Shown piece by piece: positions 1 through 8,650 of a DNA stretch of 64,000 bases (positions are counted from its first letter, which is position 1; each line of letters starts with the position of its first letter). The position numbers and the translations under genes were made by a program. The notes below the pieces were generated by a model, which ran no database searches, was not told the DNA's origin, and worked only from the letters and a program-made list of their open reading frames with translations. The stretch is from positions 5,677 to 69,676 of the forward strand of contig JBBKVP010000012.1 in NCBI GenBank assembly GCA_037968495.1. Direction: 5' to 3'. Source of the DNA: Aestuarierythrobacter sp037968495 (GTDB lineage: Bacteria; Pseudomonadota; Alphaproteobacteria; Sphingomonadales; Sphingomonadaceae).

Positions 1-1301
1 CGCATTGCGGCACCGATCTGGGCCTCATCCGCACCAAAGCTGTTCCGCAAGCTGACGGTTCTTACGCCATCACTGGCATGAAGATTTTCATCAGCTCCGG
101 CGAGCATGACATGGCGGAAAACATCATCCACCTCGTCCTGGCCAAGACTCCCGGCGCGCCGGAGTCGTCCAAGGGCATCTCGCTCTTCATCGTACCGAAG
201 TTCCTGCTCGACGAAAACGAGAACCCCGGCAAGCGCAACGGCGTTTCCTGCGGCTCGATCGAACATAAGATGGGCATCCACGGCAACTCGACCTGCGTCA
301 TGAATTATGACGATGCGATCGGTTACATGGTCGGCGAAGAGAACAAGGGCCTCGCCGCTATGTTCATCATGATGAATGCCGCGCGTTTGGGTGTTGGTAT
401 ACAAGGCCTATCGCAGTCGGAAGTCAGCTATCAGAACGCCGTTCAATACGCTGGCGATCGCCGTCAGGGCCGCGCTCTGACCGGTCCTGCCGAGCCTGAA
501 GAAAAAGCTGACACTCTTTTCGTCCACCCTGACATTCGCCGGATGCTGATGGACGCCAAGGCGTTCAACGAAGGCATGCGGGCACTGTGCATTTGGGGCG
601 CTTTACAGGTTGATCTCAGCCACAAGGCCGCGACCGAAGAAGAGCGTGAAACCGCCGACGATATCATTGGTTTGCTGACCCCGGTCATCAAGGGTTACGG
701 CACTGACAAAGGCTATGACATCGCGACCAACATGCAGCAGGTCTATGGCGGCCATGGCTACATTGAAGAATGGGGCATGTCCCAATATGTCCGCGATGCC
801 CGGATCGCCATGATCTATGAAGGTGCCAACGGCGTGCAGGCAATGGATCTGTGCGGACGTAAGCTGGCCCAGCATGGCGGCCGCGCAGTGCAGGCGTTCT
901 TCAAAGTTGTCGACGAGGAATGCGCCGCAGCTAAGAATGTGCCTGAGCTGGCCGAACTCGCTGAGCGGATCGAGAAATCAAACGGCGAACTGAAAGCAGC
1001 CACCATGTGGTTCATGCAAAACGCGATGGCGAACCCGAACCACCTCGGCGCTGGCGCGCATCACTACATGCATATGATGGGCATCGTTGCTCTGGGCATG
1101 ATGTGGCTGCGGATGGGCCAGACGGCCGCTGCGGCGCTCAAGAACGGAAGCGACGACAAGGCGTTCTACGAAGGCAAGCTGGTAACAGCGCGCTACTTCG
1201 GCGAGCGCTTCACACCGGACGTAGGCGCACTCCGCCGCAAGATTGAAACCGGCGGCGACGCGATGATGGAACTGCCTGCTGAGGCATTCGCTACGGCTTA
1301 A
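1..1301 (+). CDS. Acyl-CoA dehydrogenase, C-terminal-extended family (5' end outside window)
   Basis: The reading frame is open from base 3 with no start in view, so the gene begins upstream; 432 residues are visible. It oxidises an acyl-CoA to the 2-enoyl-CoA with FAD in the cytoplasm. The visible part starts in the middle beta domain (GTDLGLIRTK, then ITGMKIFISSGEHD) and runs through the helical domain, where YEGANGVQAMDL carries the expected catalytic Glu of this enzyme class. A further C-terminal helical domain of roughly 120 residues follows, as in the longer acyl-CoA dehydrogenases often annotated as DmdC-like. The substrate cannot be told from sequence alone. It ends in TAA and is followed 21 bases later by a strong hairpin terminator. 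Confidence 0.93.
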   Translation, partial: HCGTDLGLIRTKAVPQADGSYAITGMKIFISSGEHDMAENIIHLVLAKTPGAPESSKGISLFIVPKFLLDENENPGKRNGVSCGSIEHKMGIHGNSTCVMNYDDAIGYMVGEENKGLAAMFIMMNAARLGVGIQGLSQSEVSYQNAVQYAGDRRQGRALTGPAEPEEKADTLFVHPDIRRMLMDAKAFNEGMRALCIWGALQVDLSHKAATEEERETADDIIGLLTPVIKGYGTDKGYDIATNMQQVYGGHGYIEEWGMSQYVRDARIAMIYEGANGVQAMDLCGRKLAQHGGRAVQAFFKVVDEECAAAKNVPELAELAERIEKSNGELKAATMWFMQNAMANPNHLGAGAHHYMHMMGIVALGMMWLRMGQTAAAALKNGSDDKAFYEGKLVTARYFGERFTPDVGALRRKIETGGDAMMELPAEAFATA

Positions 1302-1322
1302 AAGTCAGATTGCGCAAAAGAG

Positions 1323-1358
1323 AACGGGCCGTAGGAGTGATTCTCCGGCCCGTTTTTT
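1323..1358 (+). terminator. Rho-independent terminator after the acyl-CoA dehydrogenase gene
   Basis: AACGGGCC (1323-1330) pairs with GGCCCGTT (1347-1354), an inner GGAG/CTCC pair extends the stem, and six T follow (1353-1358). It lies between convergent genes; the minus-strand side has only a short A/T run, so it may work weakly for cysK as well. Confidence 0.85.
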
Positions 1359-1390
1359 GTTGGTCAGTGATGCAGCCAGCAGTTGCTGGT

Positions 1391-2308
1391 TTACTCCGGC
1401 AAGAAGTCCGGCACTGACAGATACCGCTCACCCGTGTCGTAGTTGAAGCCCAGCACCCGCGCCCCGGCATCCAATTCGGGCAGTTTCTTCGCTATCGCTG
1501 CCAAGGTCGCACCGGATGAAATACCGACCAACAGGCCCTCCTCGGCTGCGCAGCGGCGCGCCATATCCTTGGCAGCACCCGCATCCACTTGGATCGCGCC
1601 GTCAATTGCTTGTGTATGCAAGTTGCCGGGGATGAAGCCTGCGCCGATGCCCTGAATCGGGTGAGGCCCGGGCTGACCGCCTGCGATTACGGGCGATAGT
1701 TCCGGTTCGACGGCATAGGCTTTCATGGCCGTCCAGGTCTTCTTCAGTTCTTCAGCGCAGCCGGTCAGGTGGCCGCCGGTTCCGACACCGGTGATCATCA
1801 CGTCGATAGGCGTGTCGGCGAAGTCTTTCAGGATTTCCTGAGCGGTGGTTCGCATATGGACCTTGTAGTTTGCGGGATTGTCGAACTGGGCGGGCATCCA
1901 TGCGCCGTCCATTTGTTCGGTCAATTCGGTCGCGCGTTCGATGGCGCCTTTCATGCCCTTGGCCTTGTCCGTCAGATCGAAAGTCGCGCCATAGGCCAGC
2001 ATTAGGCGGCGGCGCTCGATGCTCATGCTTTCGGGCATGACGAGGACTAGCTTGTAGCCCTTTACTGCGGCTACCATTGCCAGGCCAATGCCGGTGTTGC
2101 CGCTGGTCGGCTCCACAATAGTGCCGCCCGGTTTAAGCGCGCCGCTGTTCTCGGCATCTTCAATCATGGCGAGCGCGATGCGGTCCTTGATTGATCCGCC
2201 GGGATTGCCGCGCTCGCTCTTCACCCAGACTTCATGATCGGGGAACATCCGGGCCATGCGAATATGCGGTGTGTTGCCGATAGTGGCGAGGACGTTGGCG
2301 GCTTTCAT
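1391..2308 (-). CDS. cysK: Cysteine synthase A (O-acetylserine sulfhydrylase)
   Basis: PLP enzyme of 305 residues that makes L-cysteine from O-acetylserine and sulfide. The PLP lysine is K41 in GNPGGSIKDR; the substrate-binding loop PTSGNTG is at 67-73; the phosphate loop GVGTGG is at 174-179; SSG (264-266) near the C-terminus contacts the pyridine ring. The length is typical for CysK/CysM. Its ATG overlaps the stop of the upstream MFS transporter gene as ATGA, so the two are one transcription unit. CysM or a cystathionine beta-synthase-like role cannot be excluded, but there is no N-terminal haem domain or C-terminal CBS domain. Confidence 0.93.
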   Translation of the reverse strand: MKAANVLATIGNTPHIRMARMFPDHEVWVKSERGNPGGSIKDRIALAMIEDAENSGALKPGGTIVEPTSGNTGIGLAMVAAVKGYKLVLVMPESMSIERRRLMLAYGATFDLTDKAKGMKGAIERATELTEQMDGAWMPAQFDNPANYKVHMRTTAQEILKDFADTPIDVMITGVGTGGHLTGCAEELKKTWTAMKAYAVEPELSPVIAGGQPGPHPIQGIGAGFIPGNLHTQAIDGAIQVDAGAAKDMARRCAAEEGLLVGISSGATLAAIAKKLPELDAGARVLGFNYDTGERYLSVPDFLPE

Positions 2309-3597
2309 TGTTTTTGCTCCTGCGTATTGGGGGAGGTGTCTGTATCGTCTAACTCATCAGGCGGATCGAAGGTCCGCGTATTCCTTAGCACTGGAAAGAT
2401 GCGCGACCAAAGCGCGACTGTCGCAAGTGCACCCACGCCGCCAGTTACAACGGCAGCCACCGGCCCGACAAAGAATGCCAGTGTGCCGGAAAAGAAGTCA
2501 CCAAATTCGTTGGAGGCGGAGATTGTCAGCAGCGAAACTGACGAAACGCGGCCTCGCTTGTCATCTGGTGTATGCAGCTGGACCAGCGACTGGCGGATAT
2601 AGACCGAGAACATATCAGCCGCGCCGACAATGAACAGCATCGCGAGCGAGAGCGGCATGAATGTTGATAGACCGAATACGATGGTAGCCACGCCGAAGAT
2701 CGCCACCGCCCAAAGCATCTTGGGTCCGACATTTGTCTTGAGTGGGCGGAAGGAGAACCACAGGGCCGTGAGGGCAGCACCGACTGCGGGCGCGGCAGCC
2801 AATTGGCTGAGGCCGGTCGCGCCAACTTCCAGCACGTCGCGCGCATAGACGGGGAACAGCGCCGTCGCACCGGCCAGAAACACAGCGAACAGGTCGAGTG
2901 TGATGGCACTGAACACCATCTTGTTCCGCACAACATATTTGAGCCCGTCTACGATCTGTCCGATGGGCCGGTCTGTGCCGACGCGGGCAGGTTTGGGCAC
3001 ATGGCCAATGAAGCTGAGCGCGGTCAGAGAAACAACAAACAGGCCCGCCGCTATGAAGTAGGGCAGTGCTGGATCCACGACATAGAAATAGCCGCCAATG
3101 GCCGGACCGACAATCATCCCGACTTGCCACGCAATGGATGATAGCGCGATGGCCGTGGGCAAAATGGCTTTGGGCACAAGGTTCGGGGCGAGGGCAGACA
3201 GAGCAGGACCGGCGAAGGCCCGGGCGATGCCGAGCAGGACCGCGACGCTGAACAAGCTCGTTAGGCTGATTGCATCGGTGTAAGTGAGGTAAGCCAAAAT
3301 GGCCGCGCACACGCCTTGCAGCATCACTGTCAGCCGCGCGACATTGCGGCGATTCAACCGGTCAGCAGCAAGCCCTGAAAACGGGGTTAGCAGGAATAGC
3401 GGAACGAATTGTAGTAGGCCGATCAGAGCCAGCTGGCCCGAAGCCTCGCCAACGCCCATGCCCCCGTCGCGTGCGATATTATAGGTCTGCCAGCCGATAA
3501 TCAGCAGCATGGCGTATTGCGCCAAAGTCATCGCAAAGCGCGATACCCAGTAGGCGCGGAAATTCGGGATCTGGAATGGGTTTGTCGGTTCGCTCAC
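2305..3597 (-). CDS. MFS transporter (EntS/DHA3-like)
   Basis: Integral membrane protein of 430 residues with about 12 hydrophobic helices and the MFS A-like loop AADRLNRRN between helices 2 and 3. The N-terminus (FQIPNFRAYWVSRFA) resembles the multidrug/siderophore exporter branch (DHA3, EntS-like). It starts at GTG (3597) and ends overlapping cysK by four bases (ATGA). Pairing with cysK suggests that the substrate could be a cysteine-related metabolite or a drug, but this is inference; the sequence shows only the family. Confidence 0.85.
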   Translation of the reverse strand: MSEPTNPFQIPNFRAYWVSRFAMTLAQYAMLLIIGWQTYNIARDGGMGVGEASGQLALIGLLQFVPLFLLTPFSGLAADRLNRRNVARLTVMLQGVCAAILAYLTYTDAISLTSLFSVAVLLGIARAFAGPALSALAPNLVPKAILPTAIALSSIAWQVGMIVGPAIGGYFYVVDPALPYFIAAGLFVVSLTALSFIGHVPKPARVGTDRPIGQIVDGLKYVVRNKMVFSAITLDLFAVFLAGATALFPVYARDVLEVGATGLSQLAAAPAVGAALTALWFSFRPLKTNVGPKMLWAVAIFGVATIVFGLSTFMPLSLAMLFIVGAADMFSVYIRQSLVQLHTPDDKRGRVSSVSLLTISASNEFGDFFSGTLAFFVGPVAAVVTGGVGALATVALWSRIFPVLRNTRTFDPPDELDDTDTSPNTQEQKQ

Positions 3598-3652
3598 GCC
3601 TGCGCAATGGCAGGGCTTAGCCTTATTGTGAAGTGGGAGGCGTAGACAGCCC

Positions 3653-4018
3653 TCAGCGGTCTTTTCGCAACCTTGGGTTAGGCTGCAGCGCCTCCACTAC
3701 GGCAACGAAGTCTTCGAGCCGGATAATCCGCTCAAACTGGAAGCCGGCGCGTTCGCCGGAAAGCCACATTACATAGGCCTCGATCCGGCCAATCACCGGG
3801 AAGCGAATGATAACCCGTTCACCGCGGCAAAGCTCAGGAGCCTTGTCGATCATGAAACCATGCGCCGAGATATTCGAGACCTGCAGGTCCATATCGCCGT
3901 GATCGCGGTGCTCCGCGATTACGGGATAGTCGACCGGATGACGCGTAGCGCGGCGCTGATCAGTTACAGAAAGTGATGCTCCAACAGACACTGGTTGGTG
4001 GCCCTCCATGGCGGTCAT
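3653..4018 (-). CDS. PilZ-domain protein (candidate c-di-GMP receptor)
   Basis: A small protein of about 121 residues that is nearly all PilZ domain. It has the RxxxR-like arginines (RRATRHP) followed about 30 residues later by SNISAHG, matching the D/NxSxxG c-di-GMP motif, and a late GFQFERI strand. The frame is open up to a TTG at 4084, but the leading 22 residues are poorly PilZ-like; I prefer ATG 4018 (ATG 4009 is also possible). No strong ribosome site decides this. It lies downstream of tyrS on the same strand, separated by a short region containing a weak hairpin (TGTCC/GGACA). It probably tunes motility or exopolysaccharide in response to c-di-GMP. Confidence 0.85.
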   Translation of the reverse strand: MTAMEGHQPVSVGASLSVTDQRRATRHPVDYPVIAEHRDHGDMDLQVSNISAHGFMIDKAPELCRGERVIIRFPVIGRIEAYVMWLSGERAGFQFERIIRLEDFVAVVEALQPNPRLRKDR

Positions 4019-4096
4019 TGAAACCACTTTATGAAGGTAAAAGGCTGATAAAGGGTAAAGCCTGCCTGTCCCAATATAGGACAATGCTATTAAAAA

Positions 4097-5320
4097 CTAA
4101 GGATTTAATATGCCGTGCTTCTTCTTTCCTGAAGAAAGCCGAACTTCTGAACCGCCAGTGATGTGATGATTCTCATCTTTGATCTGCTCGCCGTCCACAC
4201 GCGCACCGCCGCCAGCGATTAAGCGTTTTGCCTCACCCCGGCTTTTGGCAAATCCTATCCCGACCAATGCATCTAGGATTGAAATTCCTTCTGCCGGCAG
4301 ATCAAATGCTGGGAGGTCTTCACCTACGCCGCCGCCGGCAAATGTCTGGCTAGCGGTTTGTTCAGCTGTCTTCGCCGCTTCCGCTCCGCGTACGAGAGCG
4401 GTAACCTCATTGGCCAGCACCACCTTCGCATCATTGATGGCGCTGCCTTCGAGTTTCTCGAGGCGAGCAATTTCGTCCAAGGGCAGGTCAGTGAACAGGC
4501 GCAGGAATTTGCCGACATCGCGGTCATCGGTGTTGCGCCAATATTGCCAGAAGTCATAGGCAGGCAGCTGGTCTTCATTCAGCCACACTGCACCGGCAGC
4601 CGTCTTGCCCATCTTCGCGCCGTCTGCGGTGGTGAGAAGCGGCGTAGTGACACCGAACAGCTCCGTGCCGTCCATCCGGCGGCCAAGCTCCACGCCGTTG
4701 ATGATATTGCCCCACTGGTCACTGCCGCCCATTTGCAAGCGTGCGCCCATTGCCCGCGACAGGTAGCGGAAATCGTATCCTTGAAGGATCATGTAGTTAA
4801 ATTCGAGGAAAGTCATCGGCTGTTCGCGTTCAAGCCGCAGCTTCACTGAATCGAATGATAGCATCCGGTTGACGGTGAAATGCGAACCAACCTTTTGCAG
4901 TATTTCGATGTAGCCAAGCTTCCCCAGCCAATCCTGATTGTTGACCATGACGGCATCTGTTGGACCATCACCAAAGGTCAGCAGCTGCTCGAAGGCAGTG
5001 CGTATAGATGCGATGTTCCCATCGATAGCTTCGTCGGTCAGCATCTTGCGACTTTCGTCGCGTCCGGTGGGGTCGCCAATACGGGTAGTGCCTCCGCCCA
5101 TAACAACGACTGGTTTGTGCCCTGCCTGCTGCAGGCGTCGCAGGAGCATGATTTGCACAAGAGAGCCGATGTGCAGCGATGGCGCAGTGGCGTCGAAGCC
5201 GATATAGCCCGGAACGACCTGTTTGGCAGCGAGCGCGTCTAGGCCCGCCGCATCGGTGGTCTGGTGGATGTAGCCGCGCTCCGTCAACAGGCGCATGAGT
5301 TCGGATTTGTGCTCGGTCAT
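4097..5320 (-). CDS. tyrS: Tyrosyl-tRNA synthetase
   Basis: Class I aminoacyl-tRNA synthetase, 407 residues, charging tRNA-Tyr. The HIGH-like motif is LHIGS at 49-53, the tyrosine-binding stretch GGSDQWGN is at 198-205 and the KMSKS loop is AKMGKT (235-240), the usual form in bacterial TyrRS. A C-terminal S4 RNA-binding domain (about 340-400, ISILDALVGIGFAKS) completes the bacterial type. The ATG at 5320 has AGGAG about nine bases upstream. It is divergent from the DOMON-like gene. Confidence 0.97.
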   Translation of the reverse strand: MTEHKSELMRLLTERGYIHQTTDAAGLDALAAKQVVPGYIGFDATAPSLHIGSLVQIMLLRRLQQAGHKPVVVMGGGTTRIGDPTGRDESRKMLTDEAIDGNIASIRTAFEQLLTFGDGPTDAVMVNNQDWLGKLGYIEILQKVGSHFTVNRMLSFDSVKLRLEREQPMTFLEFNYMILQGYDFRYLSRAMGARLQMGGSDQWGNIINGVELGRRMDGTELFGVTTPLLTTADGAKMGKTAAGAVWLNEDQLPAYDFWQYWRNTDDRDVGKFLRLFTDLPLDEIARLEKLEGSAINDAKVVLANEVTALVRGAEAAKTAEQTASQTFAGGGVGEDLPAFDLPAEGISILDALVGIGFAKSRGEAKRLIAGGGARVDGEQIKDENHHITGGSEVRLSSGKKKHGILNP

Positions 5321-5398
5321 AGGGACGCGCTCCTAGCAGCGTTTTTGGCCGCCCCCAAGTGACTTGCGAACTTGGGCACGCTCGGCAATAGCTTGTCG

Positions 5399-5920
5399 AT
5401 GAAATCATTACGTCTCCATCCCGTTTGCCCGGCGGGCGCTGTCATCCAGGTCACTGCTGAAGTGTTATCGACCAAAGACGGTTGCCGCGCGCGCTTTGCC
5501 GCCAGTGGCGAAATGATCGAAGCCATCATTCCGGGGCTAGAAGAGCCCGAGCGAATGGACGATTTATGGAAAGCCACCTGCTTTGAAATTTTCTGGGAGC
5601 GCGAAGATGGTTCCTACCGCGAATTCAATCTGTCGCCCTCTACCCGCTGGGCTTGTTATGATTTCGATAGCTTCCGAGAGGGGATGCGAAACGCGCCCGC
5701 TGAAGTGACCATCACCTTCGAAGCAACTACGGAAGGTATGGAATTGATCGCCGATATCAAATCTGAACTGCCGCTTCCGGCCAAGGTCGCTTTGAACGCG
5801 ATCATCGAAGAGCAAGATGGCGTACTGCGTTTCTGGGCACTCGATTTCGCGGAGGGTAAACCGGAATTCCATAGCGAAGTGTGCCGCGCCTTGACAGTGG
5901 AGCGAGCGGTATCACTATGA
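5399..5920 (+). CDS. DOMON-like domain protein
   Basis: A 173-residue protein resembling the DOMON-like/type 9 carbohydrate-binding-like family common in sphingomonads. Visible family features are the DLWKATCFEIFW stretch (about 60-71), FNLSPSTRWACYDFD with a conserved aromatic patch, and LRFWALDFAEGKPEFH near the C-terminus. There is no signal peptide or membrane helix. The ATG at 5399 is preferred over the in-frame TTG at 5372, which would add nine residues with no ribosome site. Its stop overlaps the next gene's ATG as ATGA, indicating an operon with the DUF1343 protein. The ligand is unknown. Confidence 0.8.
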   Translation: MKSLRLHPVCPAGAVIQVTAEVLSTKDGCRARFAASGEMIEAIIPGLEEPERMDDLWKATCFEIFWEREDGSYREFNLSPSTRWACYDFDSFREGMRNAPAEVTITFEATTEGMELIADIKSELPLPAKVALNAIIEEQDGVLRFWALDFAEGKPEFHSEVCRALTVERAVSL

Positions 5921-7116
5921 AATTCGGAATAGATCGCCTGCTGGCAGAGCCTGAACTACGCGCCCCGCTCGATGGCAAGCGTGTCGCCCTCGTTGCCCAT
6001 CCTGCATCGGTCACAGAAGACCTGACGCATAGCCTCGATGCGTTGATTGCTGCGGGTGTGAACATCACCAGCGCCTTTGGCCCCCAGCACGGACTGAAGG
6101 GTGATAAGCAAGATAATATGGTCGAAACGGCGGATGAGACCGATCCGCAATATGGCATCCCCGTGTTCAGCCTCTACGGCGAAGTCCGCCGCCCGACCGG
6201 CCAGATGATGTCCTCCGCAGATGTATTCCTGTTCGACCTGCAAGACCTTGGCTGCCGCATCTACACATTCGTCACAACGCTGCTTTATATGCTTGAAGCA
6301 GCGCAGGCCCACGGCAAGGAAGTCTGGGTGCTAGACCGCCCGAACCCTGCTGGCCGTCCGGTAGAGGGCACACTGCTGCTGCCCGGACACGAAAGCTTTG
6401 TCGGCGCAGGCCCCATGCCGATGCGCCACGGTCTGACGCTGGGTGAAATGGGCCACTGGTTCATCGATCACTTCGGCCTCGACGTGCCGTATAAGGTGAT
6501 CGAAATGCAGGGCTGGGAGCCTGACGCCGCACCCGGTTACGGCTGGCCAACGGACCGCGTGTGGATCAACCCGAGCCCCAATGCGGCAAATGTAAACATG
6601 GCCCGCACTTATGCCGGAACAGTGATGATCGAAGGCGCCAATGTGAGCGAGGGCAGGGGAACCACCCGCCCGCTGGAAGTGCTATTCGGCGCGCCCGACC
6701 TAGACGCAGCTGCGGTGCTAGCCGAAATGCGCCGCATCGCGCCCGAATGGATGCAAGGCTGCGGCTTACGCGAATGCCACTTCGAGCCAACCTTTCACAA
6801 ACACGCAGGCCAGCTCTGCAACGCCCTGATGATCCACGCGGAGGGCCCGTTCTATGATCACCAAGCCTTCAAGCCGTGGCGCCTGCAAGCGCTAGCCTTC
6901 AAAGCCATCCGCAACCTGCACCCCGATTACGACCTATGGCGCGACTTCCCCTATGAGTATGAGCTGGAACGCCTCGCGATTGATGTGATCAATGGCGGGC
7001 CGAGCTTACGTGAATGGGTGGATGATGCCGGAAGTGCACTGGCTGATCTGGAGGCCCTGGCGGCCAAGGATGAGGCGAGTTGGTGCGAAGCGGTGCTGAG
7101 GCATTTGAGGTATTAA
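5917..7116 (+). CDS. DUF1343 / NamZ-like exo-beta-N-acetylmuramidase family protein
   Basis: A 399-residue DUF1343 protein. Characterised members (NamZ) release terminal N-acetylmuramic acid from peptidoglycan fragments. Family signatures are VALVAHPASV near residue 25, FGPQHGLKGDKQDN (the E/QHG motif), SLYGE, LFDLQDLGCRIYTF, and VLDRPNPAGRPVEG. No signal peptide is seen at the chosen ATG 5917, unlike secreted members, so a cytoplasmic role in recycling of muropeptides is a reasonable inference. It is translationally coupled to the DOMON-like gene by an ATGA overlap. The frame is also open upstream to a TTG at 5881, rejected because it lies wholly within the preceding gene. Confidence 0.88.
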   Translation: MKFGIDRLLAEPELRAPLDGKRVALVAHPASVTEDLTHSLDALIAAGVNITSAFGPQHGLKGDKQDNMVETADETDPQYGIPVFSLYGEVRRPTGQMMSSADVFLFDLQDLGCRIYTFVTTLLYMLEAAQAHGKEVWVLDRPNPAGRPVEGTLLLPGHESFVGAGPMPMRHGLTLGEMGHWFIDHFGLDVPYKVIEMQGWEPDAAPGYGWPTDRVWINPSPNAANVNMARTYAGTVMIEGANVSEGRGTTRPLEVLFGAPDLDAAAVLAEMRRIAPEWMQGCGLRECHFEPTFHKHAGQLCNALMIHAEGPFYDHQAFKPWRLQALAFKAIRNLHPDYDLWRDFPYEYELERLAIDVINGGPSLREWVDDAGSALADLEALAAKDEASWCEAVLRHLRY

Positions 7117-7245
7117 TACCGAAGTTCCGTGTTTAACTGCCTGACTTAACAGCAAGCTCAGCTAAAATAGGCTACTTGAAGTTGGCTCTGAATTGCAAAA
7201 ATTGAAAAATTGTGTCACTATTATTTCAGGGGCGCATCATAACTA

Positions 7246-7260
7246 GTAAAACTGTTTTAC
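7246..7260. promoter_or_regulatory. Perfect palindrome, candidate operator
   Basis: GTAAAA-CTG-TTTTAC is a 6-base perfect inverted repeat 37 bases before the ATG of the small secreted protein gene, in an AT-rich 181-base intergenic region (7117-7297). A looser outer pair CTAG...CTAG surrounds it. It has no T-tract suited to termination, so an operator is more likely. No regulator is encoded nearby. Confidence 0.4.
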
Positions 7261-7297
7261 AGATTTTATCTAGTTTTTTGCATAAGGTAGCAAATCT

Positions 7298-7768
7298 ATG
7301 AAAAAGTTTTTCATGGGCGCCGCAGCTGCGGCATCGATTTTATTTTCCGGCACTGCAATGGGGCAAAGTTTTACCTATGACGTTACATGGGAACCAGTTG
7401 AAACAATTGGCGGAATGACTGGCGCTGATGGACCGCAATATGGCGGCGGCGTAGTCAAGGGAACGTATAACACCGTCTTTTCTGACGGGAGCAAGGTGTC
7501 AGGGACAGTAAAATGCGTTGGCATGGACCAACCTGACGGCGGTATTTTTGCCATCCATCTAGCTTGTACCACTAGCGATTCTACCGGAACCGGCTCGCTG
7601 ATATACGGATGCAATTACTTGGGCGAGCGCGGGCCTGAAACCGCTCTTGGATGTGTTGGCGGCATCGAGGGCAAAGAGGGCGATTCCACCGGTCGCCGTG
7701 GGGGTCTAACCATGGAATGGTACTCCGCCACCAAGTCTCGCGGTACCGGTCAATGGTACGGGGAGTGA
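7298..7768 (+). CDS. Small secreted protein of unknown function
   Basis: A 156-residue protein with a clear Sec signal peptide (MKKFFMGAAAAASILFSGTAMG, cleavage around residue 22). The mature part is rich in Gly, Thr and Ser, has four or five cysteines that could form disulfides, and ends with SRGTGQWYGE, suggesting a small beta-rich periplasmic or extracellular fold. I do not recognise a family. AAGG lies about ten bases before the ATG. It stands alone behind an AT-rich intergenic region with a palindrome at 7246, and it converges on the DUF817 gene with a 12-base gap. Confidence 0.75.
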   Translation: MKKFFMGAAAAASILFSGTAMGQSFTYDVTWEPVETIGGMTGADGPQYGGGVVKGTYNTVFSDGSKVSGTVKCVGMDQPDGGIFAIHLACTTSDSTGTGSLIYGCNYLGERGPETALGCVGGIEGKEGDSTGRRGGLTMEWYSATKSRGTGQWYGE

Positions 7769-7780
7769 CACGCTGAATTT

Positions 7781-8650
7781 CTAGATGTGCCGGTCGCCAC
7801 TCGTGAGATTGGTGGCCGGTATCGGCTTTTGCACTAGCGAAACCAACACGAAGCTGATCTGCATTAGCAGGTACCAGGCCCCGAGCTTGTTCAAGGAGAC
7901 CATCTCCCAACCATCTTCCTGCCCTGGATAATTCCACGCATTGGCATAGGTCGCGATATTCTCCGCGAACCAGATGAATATAGCCACCAGGCCCGCACCA
8001 ATTATCAGGGGCATATGGCGATAGGTTTGCCAAGGTTTGAAATAGATTTGTGTGCGCCAGAACAGCAGGAAAATTGCCGCGAACAGGAACCAGCGGAAAT
8101 CGTAAATCCAGTGATGCGCGAAGAAGTTCACGTAAATCGCTGCGGCGAGCAGATAGGTTGCCCACATTGGCGGATAATGCGTGTAGCGGAACTCGAATAT
8201 CCGCCAGACCCGCGCGATGTAGCTGCCGACTGCAGCGTACATAAAGCCTGAAAATAGCGGTACGGCGCCAATATGCAGCACGCTATCCTCGGGATATGTC
8301 CATGATCCAGCGGAGGTTTTGAACAGTTCCATGACTGTGCCGACAACGTGGAAGATCAGGATTACTGCTCCTTCGCGCAGACTCTCAAGACGTAGAAGAA
8401 GCAGCGCCAGTTGGATGCCAATCGCGCAGATCGTCAGAAAGTCATATCGGTGCAGCGGCGCGTCATCGGGATAGAATAGATGCGTCGCGAGCAGCAGAAA
8501 CAGCAGCAATCCCCCGAACAGGCATGCCCAAGCCTGCTTGAAGCCGAAGAGCAGGAATTCGTATAGATACTGCCGCCAGCCTTCGCGCGGAATGCGGGCT
8601 TCGAGCTGTCGCCGGACTGCGTGGAAACGGGTTTGCGTGCGGTTAACCAC
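7781..8650 (-). CDS. DUF817 integral membrane protein
   Basis: A 289-residue polytopic protein with about eight hydrophobic segments. The pattern ELFKTSAGSWTYPED and LFSGFMYAAVGSYIARVWRI matches the DUF817 (YoaT-like) family, whose function is unknown. It starts at GTG 8650, overlapping the end of the VWA gene by eight bases, so it is the last gene of a moxR-VWA-DUF817 operon. The overlap argues for co-translation but the AAA+/VWA pair is not otherwise known to need this protein. Confidence 0.82.
   Translation of the reverse strand: MVNRTQTRFHAVRRQLEARIPREGWRQYLYEFLLFGFKQAWACLFGGLLLFLLLATHLFYPDDAPLHRYDFLTICAIGIQLALLLLRLESLREGAVILIFHVVGTVMELFKTSAGSWTYPEDSVLHIGAVPLFSGFMYAAVGSYIARVWRIFEFRYTHYPPMWATYLLAAAIYVNFFAHHWIYDFRWFLFAAIFLLFWRTQIYFKPWQTYRHMPLIIGAGLVAIFIWFAENIATYANAWNYPGQEDGWEMVSLNKLGAWYLLMQISFVLVSLVQKPIPATNLTSGDRHI

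Noticed and set aside
2615..3310. 231-codon alternative frame within the MFS transporter
   Set aside because: Arg/Cys/His-rich composition typical of an off-frame reading.
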